NCBI GenBank assembly: GCA_029204225.1
Contig: CM055103.1
Span: 51,148,175 to 51,212,174, forward strand
Length of the DNA: 64,000 nt
From: Diphasiastrum complanatum
Taxonomy: Eukaryota; Streptophyta; Lycopodiopsida; Lycopodiales; Lycopodiaceae
Direction of reading: 5' to 3'
This document shows positions 1 to 10,256 of the stretch, in pieces. Within the stretch, counting starts at the first letter, position 1, and each line of letters starts with the position of its first letter. The notes below the pieces were generated by a model. It had not been told where the DNA came from. It ran no database searches and worked only from the letters and a program-made list of their open reading frames with translations. The position numbers and the translations under genes were made by a program.

Positions 1-1572
1 AAAACTGATACCTACACAAACATTTCATCAATTGGAGTACCAAGCTCTAATGTTCAAATATGTTTCATACAAAAAAAATGGAAGATAGGATAGCCTTTAT
101 TCCGTTGTCATACTTGTCTGTACAATTTACAAAACTACGAAAAAAGAACATGCTACTTTTTGTAGAAATGTCGCATTGAGTTATATTAGAAAGGGTAAAT
201 GGCTTCATGGAAATACTAAAACTCTTTCTAAGAATAGGATTGCCAAGGACGAATTGCAATGGCTTACCAACTTTCTATACATTAATGGTATAGATAAATC
301 AAAACATAACCCATTTTTTATGTGTAAATTCTTTGCACGAAAATTGGCCATAAAAAGACTCAACAGTCTATATTTCACTCTGTTTCCCAATAATCATTCT
401 AAGTACTCTGTCGAGGATTCGTTGTCACACATTAAAGACATTACTACTAAATCTTTACCAGAAATCTTCTTGAGAAACAATTCTCTACCGTACCTTCTCT
501 GCAGCTTTAAAGCCCACAAAGTTTCATTTAGATGGATTACCAATGCTCATGATTGCCGTTTTACCAAGCTTGCCAAATTTCTCATAGGAACTCTTGGTAT
601 GTTGTCACCATTCCTCATGGAAGGTTCAGGCCTTAAGGCGAATACATACAAGAGTATCCTAAGAGCAGATACAGTTTTACACTGGCAATGTGAGTCATCT
701 ATGGATTTCTATCTAAATCTACCATCTTTGATTACCAATATAATGGTTGCACATTCCATACATGATCTTATTTATTATAAATGGAATCACATACCTTAAG
801 TTTTCAAATGGTCATGGGCTAAAAAACAATCACAAGAATGGCACACTCTTGATATAGATCTACTATATCAATGGAACGATCTCCTGATTGATAATTGTAT
901 TGTCAAACTAGGGAACAAAACTTGAAGACAAGTACGTGGTATTCCTATGGGTTTTTCTTGTTCACCTACTTGGTGTAATTGGTATTTATCCTCCTTTGAA
1001 GCACAATTTATTAACAAACTTGCTAAATTGGGCCACACCTCTTTCATGAATATCTTTCGACACTCATTCATATACAGTTATGATATTTGCTTCATCAATA
1101 ACACAAGCTCTTTATGGATAAAACATAGACGAGAACTCTTGAAAACCCATTTTGGATCTATCCCTTGGACTTTCTAGAAATAGAAAGAAAAGCATTTGAA
1201 GGTAAGAAGGCCAACTTTCTAGATATATCTATTGCCTTTGATCAAAACTTTGGCCTTGTATGCCTCTCAAAATTTGATAAAAGAAGAGAACTACCCTTCT
1301 GTATTTACAATATATACATCTGGCTTGAAATAGACCGATCTATAATTCATATAAGGTTATTGTTTTACAGGTCATTGTCACAATGTACTATTGTAACAAA
1401 CAAGAGATGTTTATTAAAGAAGCTAGAATTTTTGGTTGACGCTTTTCAAAAAAATGGATTTATGAGAGATAAACTTTGTCTTATCATCAAAAATTTACTT
1501 ATCTCTGAGTCCTTTCCAGGTTTGTCTTACTCTTTACCACATGATATTGATTGTCTTCTGGTGGGCAGTTAG
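1..1572 (+). pseudogene. Penelope-like element reverse transcriptase relic (copy A)
   Basis: The translation reads as a Penelope-type reverse transcriptase. A conserved block near 484-600 reads LPYLLCSFKAHKVSFRWITN, the finger region. The RT4-like block at about 938-1000 reads GIPMGFSCSPTWCNWYLS. A palm block with FIYSYDICFINN lies at 1067-1102, and a thumb-like block at 1380-1500 contains CNKQE..IKEA. The coding frame from 176 is broken by a TAA at 797-799 and a TGA near 923, and it changes frame near 1165. The catalytic Y-x-D-D is YSYD (1073-1084), so the first Asp is lost. The GIY-YIG endonuclease expected C-terminal to the RT in endonuclease-bearing PLEs is not seen before the stop at 1570-1572. 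The left end lies outside the window. In plants such elements are known mainly from conifers (Dryads). The family call is from motif recognition, not a search. Confidence 0.78.
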
Positions 1573-1599
1573 CTATCCCTTATGGGGAGCTAACTGCCC
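1563..1599. repeat. 12-bp inverted repeat at PLE 3' end (copy A)
   Basis: GGGCAGTTAGCT (1563-1574) and AGCTAACTGCCC (1588-1599) are perfect inverted arms around a 13-nt loop. The PLE stop codon lies inside the left arm. The arms are unchanged in copy B while the loop differs by one base. It could be a terminal structure of the element; its function is unknown. Confidence 0.75.
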
Positions 1600-1635
1600 C
1601 TGAAGAGATTCACTAACTGCGGGTTGGTTGGTGGG

Positions 1636-1638
<3 letters not shown>

Positions 1639-1690
<52 letters not shown>

Positions 1691-1694
1691 TCTC
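1639..1694. repeat. (CT)n microsatellite, copy A
   Basis: An almost pure CT run of about 50 bp directly downstream of the PLE relic, broken by CCC near 1686-1688. The equivalent run is present and longer in copy B. Confidence 0.95.
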
Positions 1695-1699
1695 ATGGA

Positions 1700-3880
1700 A
1701 GCTCCTTCGTTCAGTTTTACCCTGCTTCGCTACCAAACAAGTGCCTCTCCAAATATACAAGGTCCTTTAACATTCTACACTTGCATATGAAGGAGCTTTT
1801 TATTCTTAACTAAGTGGTTTTCCTACTTAAAATTCAAAAACATTTTATAAGACTTTTTAATGTTTAGATCCTAAATTGGAGGGAAATCAACTTTCCCTCT
1901 CCCACTCATACCTTCTAGGAAACCACTCATCTTGACATTATAAGAACATATAGTTTCGAGGCCTTTTCTTTACAACACTGTGAAGAGTTCTTTCTCCTTT
2001 TACATGCTAAAAGTGCACCCTACCAGTTCACGGATCAACAAAGTGTCATCATAATGGTAAGCCTTTTTCTTCTTCTTACATTGCTATCTCAGCGCTCTAC
2101 TCTCATAACAATAGTTCTTTAATAGCCCTTAGCTATCGATGATGCTTGCTCATCACACAAAAGCATGAATGAGTTTTTATGGTAGCGGTCCAGTGATGGA
2201 CATACTAAGTGCCTTTGCTTAATAAAATGCAAGCACATCCTACCCAAAAGGTAGCGATGGAGGCTTCTTTCCTACATACATTTATGAAAAAACGTTCAGA
2301 TGGCAGCACTGACATACTAGCCACATGTATGTCTACGTATATCGTTTTTTACCTCTGAAATCTAGCGTAGGGATGGCCCTATCCCTTGCAGATTTGTGGC
2401 TACAATTTTTTGTACTACATGGCACATCTGTCTAGCAATGTGGACATCTTACTTTCTCTTTCATTCTTTGTGAATTTATCAAGTGAATCTTATCCATGAA
2501 ACCCAGCAACGGGCAGATTGCCTCATCAACCAATTTCTTTTTGAAATCACACCTACTGTCCACCGACCCTGCTGGTAGATCATTCATTACCTTTACTCGA
2601 ATTCTCTTTTGAAATAGTTTGATTTTAAATCAAACAAGAAAATTTTCACTTGCAAAATCCAATTTTAAATCTTAATGAAAAGGTAAGAAATTGAAATATA
2701 ATAAACGAACTTTCATCATGTGGAGGTTATTGTAAAAGAAGAATTTGGGCTTTCATGTAAGATCTTGTTTTGAAATAAATTATTTTTGTTTTGTTTGCCT
2801 CAATTGATGTGCCATTGATTGTGGTTTATTCTTCTGATTCTTATTTTCATTTTGCATATCAACATTAGTTGCAACCTAAATAGAAAGAAAACAACATGAT
2901 TGGAAAATCCCTGAGTACAGTGCTAACAAACAAATTAACACCAAGTCTATTAGGCAAGCAACAATATTCTCAAATCAGATCCAAGATTAGCGAGTCCCTT
3001 ATGAGTGAAGTCGAGATGTATTAAAGAAGGGTATGCAAAATATCATTGGTATTCCTTACGATATCAATTGAGCTTATAATTCACAAGTTGGCAAATTGTC
3101 ATATGATTCTAGCAACAACATGTTTGTAGATTTGAATCATTTATTGAGATATATTATAAAATTATATAGGATTACAAATGAACATGTTAAAAAGTTGATA
3201 TTAGTTCTCAAGTTAGATGAATCAGAAGTAGTAAAGGGACAAATATTGGAAAGGGTTAGTGTTACACCCATGTGTGGAGCATTTTCCAATACGACAAACT
3301 CGGAGGGCTTAATTTCAATGTGCAATCCGAAAATGAAATATGTTTGATCAAGTGATACTAAAAATTCCTTTTATATAATTGATGATTTTATGTTTTGGAC
3401 AGGTTTTAGAAGAAGATCATGATGTTTTGTTCTGGGTTTTTGGCAAGACAAATTATCCAGAGATAAGGATCATATGAACGACATACCAATCCATGTACCT
3501 AAAATTGGTGATTTTAATGTGGAATGCCATTTGGCTGGAGACTTGAAGACATTGAAGTGCATATTCAATGTCTCTCATGGAGCAAATTCGAAACGTCTGT
3601 GCCTATATTTCACGAAAACTACCAAAGAGATGTCGTAGAGCACGATATTTTCAAGAAATATAGAAGAACCAAATTGGAAACCAGTGCTACCGATTCCTCT
3701 TTAAAATTTTCATATTTCGAAACTTCATGGGGAGGTAAGGATCATAGAAAAGTTGATGAACCTTCATATTTTGTTTTCTTGGAATACTAAGCTAGAGTAC
3801 GTTTTTTGTTGACCCAATTTAACATCTTTTCCCTAGTATAAGTTTTATATTTTTTATTTCTTTCTTTCTATTTTTCTTAG
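1700..3880. other. Non-coding part of composite unit A, including a segment absent from B
   Basis: The stretch 1700-1962 matches copy B closely. The stretch 1963 to about 3557 (1.6 kb) has no counterpart in copy B, where the flanks join directly near 23,844. Homology resumes at about 3558. The A-only segment is AT-rich with many stops. The only open stretches are a short one near 3096-3347 and one at 3524-3790, and neither was recognised. Either B suffered a deletion or A gained an insertion. No flanking target duplication or LTR ends were seen, which favours deletion in B. Confidence 0.6.
3524..3790 (+). other. Unrecognised 88-codon open stretch
   Basis: An ATG-started frame ends at TAA 3788-3790. 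The second part (3558-3790) is shared with copy B at 23,844-24,065 with a handful of substitutions, and it stays open there too. No domain was recognised. It contains a basic stretch KKYRRTKLE. It may be the residue of an exon or an element ORF, or chance. The downstream flank is the AT/CT-rich lead-in to the 25-bp repeats. Confidence 0.25.
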
Positions 3881-3883
3881 ATC

Positions 3884-3990
3884 TCGACCGACGTGACTCT
3901 CTTAGATCTCGATCGACGCGACTCTCTTAGATTTCGACCGACGCGACTCCATCAAATCTCGACCGATGCTTCTCATTCAAAATCCAACGA
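3884..3990. repeat. 25-bp repeat array 1 (copy A, shortened)
   Basis: Four tandem 25-bp units share the core ATCTCGACCGACG followed by a variable 12-bp tail. Copy B has about 13 units plus 270 bp of leading sequence at this site. Copy A therefore lost about 570 bp between two TCTTA/TCTCAG-like points. Two units carry an exact RCCGAC. Confidence 0.8.
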
Positions 3991-4293
3991 ACAGACACGT
4001 CCCATCGCCAGCTGACGGCGTCCATAAATGCCATCACCTCGACGCCATGTGCACCTCAGGGACGTGCAAATTCTGAAGCTCTCTGGTGACGATCTACTAG
4101 CGATTTTCTAGCTCTCCTACACGATCTTGGTGATCTCTTGTTATGTGCATCCGTGCTTGCTTCCACACCATCTCCACCCAGTATCAGCCATCATTGTGTG
4201 TTTTCCATTGAGAGCGCCATCACCAACAATCTCAAAACCTAATATTGCCAATGGAGAACAAAGCATTTGAAACATTCCGCATGCTGAGGGGTA

Positions 4294-4630
4294 GTGTCAC
4301 GCAAGCATTCAAAACGCTTTCGTTACACTATTGAGCATCACCTTTTAATCTTACACACTTTCCTTTCATCCTCTCCAAACACCTGTCTTAACCGAAAGCT
4401 ACTTTCTTTACATCTCCCACTATCTTCATCCCTTCTGCTTAGTCACAACCATATACCAACATCTTCTTTTTCGGAACTTCTACCTTCCATTGTTCACCCC
4501 ATACTTCGTTTGCCACACATCCTCCATACCCTTCTATCCACAACACCTCCACTTTCAAACACCTTCCTTCCCAACCTCAGATCCTCACAGTCCATTTCTT
4601 TTCGGCCATCACTCCCTTCTGCCAGACTTT
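4294..4630. other. Pyrimidine-rich leader between the two 25-bp arrays (copy A)
   Basis: This stretch is CT-rich with an open plus frame (4294-4719) of Ser/Leu/His/Pro-rich composition that runs on into the tandem repeats. The composition explains the openness, so I do not call it a gene. It probably belongs to the 5' leader or LTR of the gag-like element that starts at 4992. Confidence 0.45.
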
Positions 4631-4635
4631 CCATT

Positions 4636-4955
4636 ACATCTCAGCTGACGTCTTTCCATTGCATCTCAACCGACGCCTTTCCATTGCATCTCAGCCGACG
4701 CCTTTCCATTGCATCTTAGCCGACGCCTTTCCATTGCACCTCAGCCGACGTCTTTTCATTGCATCTCAACCGACCTTTCCATTGCATCTCAGCCGACGCC
4801 CTTCGTGCCCATCTCAACTGACACCCTCCGATCAAAATTCAATCGACGCCCTCTGCTCCCATATCAACCGACACCCTCCAATCAAAACTCAACCGACACC
4901 CTCCGCTCAAATCTCAACCGATGCCTGTTAACCCTGTCTGAAATCTCGACCGACA
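4636..4955. repeat. 25-bp repeat array 2 with RCCGAC cores (copy A)
   Basis: About 12 tandem units of 25 bp (one shortened) have the core ATCTCARCCGACG with tails such as CCTTTCCATTGC or CCCTCCGATCAA. By eye nine cores are exact RCCGAC, and others are one-base variants such as ACCGAT, ATCGAC and ACTGAC. Because 25 is not a multiple of 3, all three frames stay open for long stretches and give misleading ORFs. Copy B has one unit fewer. The array ends about 40 bp before the ATG at 4992. Confidence 0.88.
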
Positions 4956-4991
4956 CCTTTTTCCAGATTCTTATTTCCCAGGTTTTTCATC

Positions 4992-5483
4992 ATGTCTACC
5001 AACTCTGCCTCCAGTTCTGATGACCCTGATGCCAATAAGCTCGACATCCAATTGTCCAAATTGGATATGACTGAAATGCAACACTGGTATCAATAGGCAG
5101 CATCCTTCTTTCAAGCCATTGAGTTCCAGATGCCAATCCTGACCGGGTATCAAAGCCCGTACCTCGTGCATATGATATATGCCAACTACAATGCTACAGC
5201 AAGGTTGTGCCAGCTCATAGTTCCTCCTATGAGGAACTATGTTTACAACATATCATTTGCACTGGCCGACTTGCAACCTTTTGGGTTCCCAAGAGGACCT
5301 AATGCTGTCACCAGGACACTTAAGAAAATTGAGCAAATAGCATATTTCAAATTCATTGACCCATCTGTCGCCAAGTGGAAAAACAAGGACGGATATCGAG
5401 TCGAAGCAATCAATGACCCACAACTACAAGCGACATGTGTGTACTTGACAAAGTGCACACAACAACCAAGAACCAAGTTGTAG
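4992..5483 (+). pseudogene. Gag-like N-terminal ORF of an unrecognised retroelement (copy A)
   Basis: The start is the ATG at 4992, just after the repeat array, giving MSTNSASSSDDPDANKLD. An in-frame TAG at 5094-5096 interrupts it after 34 codons. It then stays open through a compact domain with PYLVHMIYANYNATARLCQL and FGFPRGPNAVTRTLKKIEQI to a TAG at 5481-5483. No CCHC knuckle or protease motif was seen. The position (after a repetitive leader, before coiled-coil and Pro-rich segments) fits a gag-like protein, but no family was recognised. The first TAG is also present in copy B, so the lesion predates the duplication. Confidence 0.55.
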
Positions 5484-7169
5484 AGGGTACCCATGTCCCT
5501 ATTTCACATGATGGCAGATTCACGACTGCATGTCCAGAACCTCTATGATTGGGCATAGTTTGTTTTGAACTGTGCAAAAAAGTACAAATACACTATTTTC
5601 ACATGTGGGAACAGGCTCCACACATGTGTGTTTATCTATATACAAGATTTTTGGCTTCTACCAAGCTTATTTTTGCATTTTTCACATGAACTGCCTTTAT
5701 GAGTGCATTAAGACCAAGCAGCCGATAACAATACTCGGATATCTCTTGATAGATATCACCCTCCGCCAAGTCTAGAACGGGCCAAAGCTTGTGGACAAGG
5801 CATGGGAAATTCCCATTGAGTCAACAAAGTCCAAGCGTGCACGATCAAGAGCAACTTCACCATCGACGTCCCAGCCTAAATGAGTAAACACCAGTATTCT
5901 CCCTCTGGTATAGATGCAAAGAAGCCCACAACCGGACTCACAAGCAGCTGCCACCTCCGAAGCTCAAGAGGCCGATACCTCCAAGGCCCAGTTGCCAGAC
6001 ACAAGGCAACAAAGGATGCAAAAGAAGCTTCAAGCTGGAAGCACATCACCAATGGGATCAGTTTCAGATGGTTCCACCTCAGATGATGGAAGCTCATCCA
6101 CGGCCTCATAACCACCCTCACCACCCTCACATGTCATCGACGGGGGTGATGGAGCAACTACCTCTACACAAGCACCTGACATGACAGTATCTCAAGTCAC
6201 AGGTCTGCCAAATCAAGTCACCACCCCACCCACACTGATTACTATGCCAACGCCACCAACATCACCACCGACACAAGTTTTTTTGGGGGGGGAGGAGTGG
6301 GGATATTCAGTCCCCAGGTCACGGAAGCGGCTCAAAACCACAGGCCCAGCAAGTCCACACATTCGACACATCACAATATTTTGATGTTGTGGACCAAATG
6401 GAAATAAGTGACGACGAGCTAGAGAAGGAGAAGCAGCCAGGAAGAAGTCTGACCCCTCCACTAACCACCACCACCACAGTTACTGACATCATCCCTCCAA
6501 TACCTCCACCTCCACCTCCATCTTCAGCTCTAACACAACGCTTATTTTTTGGTTTAACCTCACCATCCCACACTCCAGATTAGTACCCAACTCTCGCTAA
6601 CCCCGAAAAGCTCACTGAAGCAGCCAAGCGCTCAATGATAGGCCTATCCAAAACAAGCTACCACATGCATTGGTTGGTGAGCCGATATCAAATGCTCGAG
6701 AGCAAGGTCCAGTGTCAAGACCAAGAAATTGTGCGATATCAAAGGCTGGCCAAAGAAAAATCAAAAAGAGACAGTGGAAGCTAGATCCGTGATGGCCGGG
6801 CAGAAATCCACTCTGGAAGAGGTCCAGCAACAACTGAAGCACCAGATGGTCCAAATCGACCAAGTCGATGCTCCTCTAGTCAAGCCCGAGGACATTCAAT
6901 TTTGGGCCCCACAGGCCTCAACCATCTGAATGGAGAAATACGTGCGACTAATCCAAGAACGAAAAGCTGAAAAGAAAAATTTTCAAAACATTGTAAACAA
7001 GCAAGAGAAGATCATCCTTGAGTCCCAGAAGCAGCTGGAAGACACCACGAAGGCCCTGTAGCAAGTCTTGGACAAGGTGAACCAATTATGGGACACGACC
7101 AAGAAGAAGCGCAAAACAAAGAATACTCCAAATTCTTCTCTATTGTCTTTAGAGGAAGTGAATATTTGA
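5484..7169 (+). pseudogene. Degenerate continuation: Pro/Thr-rich and coiled-coil segments (copy A)
   Basis: Reading continues in pieces over several frames. One segment near 5700-5775 contains YECIKTKQPITILGYLLID. A Ser/Thr/Gln-rich stretch lies at 5914-6111. A Thr/Pro-rich stretch (6181-6290) ends in a G run whose length differs by one from copy B and breaks the frame here. Next come a polyproline segment (6480-6530) and a basic/acidic coiled-coil-like segment (6770-7120) with KSTLEEVQQQLKHQ and QERKAEKKNFQN. Stops at the TI-stop-MEKY and AL-stop-QVL positions are shared with copy B. It is probably the remainder of the gag-like polyprotein, and it is not functional as read. Confidence 0.5.
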
Positions 7170-7424
7170 GTGTATGACTTCATGCTCGCCACAACAGGTC
7201 ATTTGACAAAGTCCACTATTGAAATCCTAAAGCAAAATATTCCCACGACAAACGATGTGGGACCGTTCTCACGAACCAGAAGAAGTATGGGAAACTATGA
7301 AACTTACGGCTTGCATCATGAGGAAGGCAATGTTTTAGTACATAGTGAAGAAGAGGATGCTTCTTCCACCACTTCAGGATCATCACCTATAACTACTGAT
7401 AGTGATGGGATTGATAGTGACTAG
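7170..7424 (+). other. 84-codon open frame at the end of unit A, unlike unit B
   Basis: Homology between the units ends near 7097: copy A continues GACACGACCAAG where copy B has GACACGGCGTGC. The A-specific sequence stays open as KKKRKTKNTPNSS, then a TGA near 7169, then this frame, with an acidic Ser-rich tail (EEEDASSTTSGSSPITTDSD) ending at 7422-7424. It is not recognised. It may be the true C-terminus of a variant element or an unrelated flank. Confidence 0.3.
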
Positions 7425-7429
7425 CATTT

Positions 7430-8023
7430 GGACATGTATGAGTCCAACGAGTTTTGAATATCGCGTGTGTCACAAAATATAAGTGCTTACTTTTTTTGTT
7501 TGTCACTTTTATATCGTAAGAGTATGAGCATTTAAAAAATGTGCTTCTTTTTTAAACATGGTACTCTTTGAAAGGAAATGTTCTTCGAAGTGGTCTTGAG
7601 AACCCCAAAAACGGTATAATTGTAGTCCTTGTCAAGAACCAAAAAAGTCTTTCTTTTAATGTAATTTGAAAAACACTTTGCGCATGCGTATTGCTTTTTT
7701 GTTGACACCGAGAAGAACAAAATTCGCTAGGGAAACAATGGATTGTGCGCAGGTGCCATGAGACCGTCACCAATTTTGGTGGGGGATAATGAACTTAACT
7801 CTATGACAAACCATGGTTCAAGTGGCACATAGACTAGATTAATGAGACATTAGTCAAATTTGTGATTGGCAATGGACCATTGAGTCCTATGTGTTACCTT
7901 TTCATTGGATACACAAACATGATTAAAGTTAATAAAAATTAAGAAAAGAGGCTCTTTTTGAGTTCAAAAGGGCCCTAACCACAGACTCTATTGTGGATCT
8001 GGGTCTCCTTCACGCCATGTTTT

Positions 8024-8065
<42 letters not shown>

Positions 8066-8116
8066 TCAAACTCTTGTAATGGCCCAAGAGGGTGCTTCAT
8101 CACTTGAGAGAAATGA
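7430..8116. other. Non-coding flank with (CT)n at about 8029-8060
   Basis: No coding capacity was recognised. The stretch includes a run TTGGTGGGGGATAATGAACTTAA near 7775-7800, resembling a purine tract followed by an element end, and a clean (CT)n run at about 8029-8060. No LTR pair could be matched. Confidence 0.5.
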
Positions 8117-8640
8117 CGAGCTATTGAACTATGATGAGTCCAATTGGAGTGGAGATAGCAAAGTATATTGAAAGTTGAACTATGGTTATGTTTCCATTCA
8201 AGGCTGGAAGATTTGCAACTAGGGGCAACCAAAAGCAACAATTAGTTGTTCTATAGTCAAAAGAAGCAAGGTACATAGGATTGTATCAAGCAACAAATGA
8301 GTATGTTTTCATATATGAGTAAAGAGCTTGGAAATTGAGATGAGTGATTTATGCTTTATAATGATAATCAATGTCATCAATAAATGAGTATGTTTTGATA
8401 CAATATATAAGTAAAGAGCTTAGAATCTAAATAAATTAATTTATGTTTTGTAATGGTAATCAATATCATGTGTTTTTAGGAACATAGGTTTCCACAAGTG
8501 AAGCAAAGATATTGAACATTGTCTCATTGATTTAGAGCAAAATTAGTTTTCAAATTTCCATTTAGGCAACTAGAGAAAAGACTGCAGATTTGATGACAAC
8601 AACCCTTAGTAGAGCCACATCTTTGTTCCCAAAAAGCTGA
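8117..8640 (+). pseudogene. Ty1/copia RNase H relic
   Basis: With frame changes the translation aligns to a copia RNase H. A block YDESNWSGD corresponds to the family YSDSDWAGD block. GYVSIQGW corresponds to GYVF.LG. QQLVVL-stop-SKEARYIGLYQATNE (8233-8300) corresponds to QT.VALSSTEAEY..L.QA. Near 8560-8620, ATREKTADLMTTTLSRA corresponds to the C-terminal T.EQ.ADI.TK.L.R. Frame breaks and stops throughout mark it as an old fragment. The RT is absent upstream. Confidence 0.65.
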
Positions 8641-9544
8641 AAAGAATAAACCTTTGCCAATAGCATTTCAATTTTGAGAGGGATATTGAGAGCTAGCAAC
8701 CTGTTTTGGTCAATGGCGGATGTAGTGGGGCATATGACATGACTCTTGATTCTTAGAGTTTGATATATTTAAGATAATCATGATACATTGCAACAAATTA
8801 AAGATACAGCTTTTGCTCTTGTTAAAATAGTCATGGCATGTGTCTCTTGAGTCTTTGTGATTGGATTCCTTTTTTAATAGCTGACTTTCCTTCCATCGAT
8901 AATCGCAAGAGGCAGGCAGATAGAATCAATCACCAAATTTTTGATGGGGAATGCGTTGTGTCAACTAGAGATTTTAATGATTGTCCAAGTAATGTTTTAA
9001 AGCATTTGTTTGACGTGTTGCAGTATCACTAAATTATGTTGGCTGTGTCTTAGCCCTGTGTCTTAGCCTGTCCTGCAAGAAGTTCTCTTGTTGATGGGGT
9101 CGGTCTAGATTCTACTTGCCCTACAAAAACAGGGATCAAATGATCACTCCTAGCATTACATTATACTCATCTTCTACATGGTGTAGTGTGATTTCATACT
9201 TCCTAGCAAAATTGAAAATAAATGCCAACAGATCACATGAAGAGAGTTTGCAGTAGGTGGTTCCAATCAAATTGTCTTCTTTCTATAAACAGCTGTAAAA
9301 ACATAAATGATGACAAATTGGATTAATGTGAACAATTTCACGTAGCCATCCTGATTAAACCATACACCTGGTCCTGCTCATCCGAGACGTATTAAGGGTG
9401 ACATCGCTCAAGTAGTTAGCTGGAACGCAGTACCGTTCAACCTGCTTTAGATAAAATTTATGTCAATCCAGGAGTAAATACTACAAATCTACGCCTTTAT
9501 CATCTCCTTTGACCAGTACTCAACAATCATGGAGAAACTTGAAG
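8641..9544. other. Intergenic sequence, downstream of the dioxygenase gene
   Basis: No gene was recognised on either strand. The last 200 bp would be the 3' UTR and terminator region of the minus-strand dioxygenase. An open plus frame at 8838-9032 has no recognisable features. Confidence 0.5.
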
Positions 9545-9805
9545 TCAACTGATTTGAGGGTGGCTGTTGGCAAATGACTGAACTAGACGTTTATCTCCAA
9601 AGCGTCCAGCTGCCAAAGCTTGCAAATATTCTATGTAGAAGAGTTCTCTGTACAAAGGACCCACCTTCGCATCCACTAGCTCGGGTGCGGGAAAGATCTT
9701 TTGATCTTTTGCTGGATGGTAAAAGGTTACGTAGGATCGCCTTGTGCGGTTGCTGTTTACAATTGCTCTGTGGTTGGCGCTTTTGTATCTCCCGTTCGTA
9801 ATCAT
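9545..9805 (-). CDS. Dioxygenase exon 2
   Basis: It begins MITNGRYKSANHR immediately after the AG acceptor and stays open for 86 residues to the TGA at 9545-9547. It contains the second iron-binding His, the 2-oxoglutarate-binding Arg-x-Ser and a family-typical tail (PAPELVDAK.GPLYREL.Y.EYLQ). No stop or frame break lies within it. Confidence 0.85.
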   Translation of the reverse strand: MITNGRYKSANHRAIVNSNRTRRSYVTFYHPAKDQKIFPAPELVDAKVGPLYRELFYIEYLQALAAGRFGDKRLVQSFANSHPQIS

Positions 9806-9809
9806 CTGC

Positions 9810-10137
9810 ACTCCATAAATTCAGCAGTCATGTCAATTTACTTATCTACATGATCAGTTGAGAAATACAGACTGAACCGTCCCGTGCGGAGGCTCGTGCG
9901 ACTGGGAAGTGCTTGAAAGGGGTAACAAAGGTCAAAGTCTGGGCTCGACGTTAGCGAACATTACGAACGAGTTACTCCATAAATTCAGCAGTCATGTCAA
10001 TATACTTATCTACATGATCAGTTGAGAAATACAGACTGAACCGTCCCGTGCGGAGGCTCGTGCGACTGGGAAGTGCTTGAAAGGGGTAACAAAGGTCAAA
10101 GTCTGGGCTCGACGTTAGCGAACATTACGAACGAGTT
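9810..10137. repeat. 164-bp tandem duplication inside the dioxygenase intron
   Basis: Copy 1 is 9810-9973 and copy 2 is 9974-10137. They differ at one position noticed by eye (CAATTTACTT versus CAATATACTT). The left boundary falls about 5 bp inside the acceptor side of the intron, so copy 1 abuts the exon 2 acceptor and copy 2 carries a displaced duplicate of the intron end minus the AG. Near-identity implies a recent event. Confidence 0.93.
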
Positions 10138-10256
10138 AATACTCACGTCGATCTGGTTGAGCATGGAAGGAGACAAATTAAAAAGGCATACAAGTTGTCG
10201 TGCTTTGTTGTACGTGATTTTTATTTTTGTCATGAATTAGACCCAAAAGCATTTAC

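Noticed and set aside
1600-1625. Hammerhead ribozyme core at the PLE 3' end (CTGAAGAG)
   Set aside because: The required GAAA half and a closing stem were not found in the following 100 bp. Only one half of the core is present.
4294-4931. Overlapping plus-strand ORFs of 90-141 codons (and equivalents at 25,134-25,835)
   Set aside because: The 25-bp period keeps all frames open and the composition is that of the repeat. There is no sign of a protein.
5094-5483. TAG recoding or readthrough in the gag-like gene, because several shared stops are TAG
   Set aside because: TGA and TAA stops and several frame changes are also shared by both copies, so decay before duplication explains the data better.
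9860-9960. tRNA-like or small RNA gene in the GC-richer intron repeat
   Set aside because: No A/B box pair or cloverleaf could be drawn. It is simply part of the tandem duplication.
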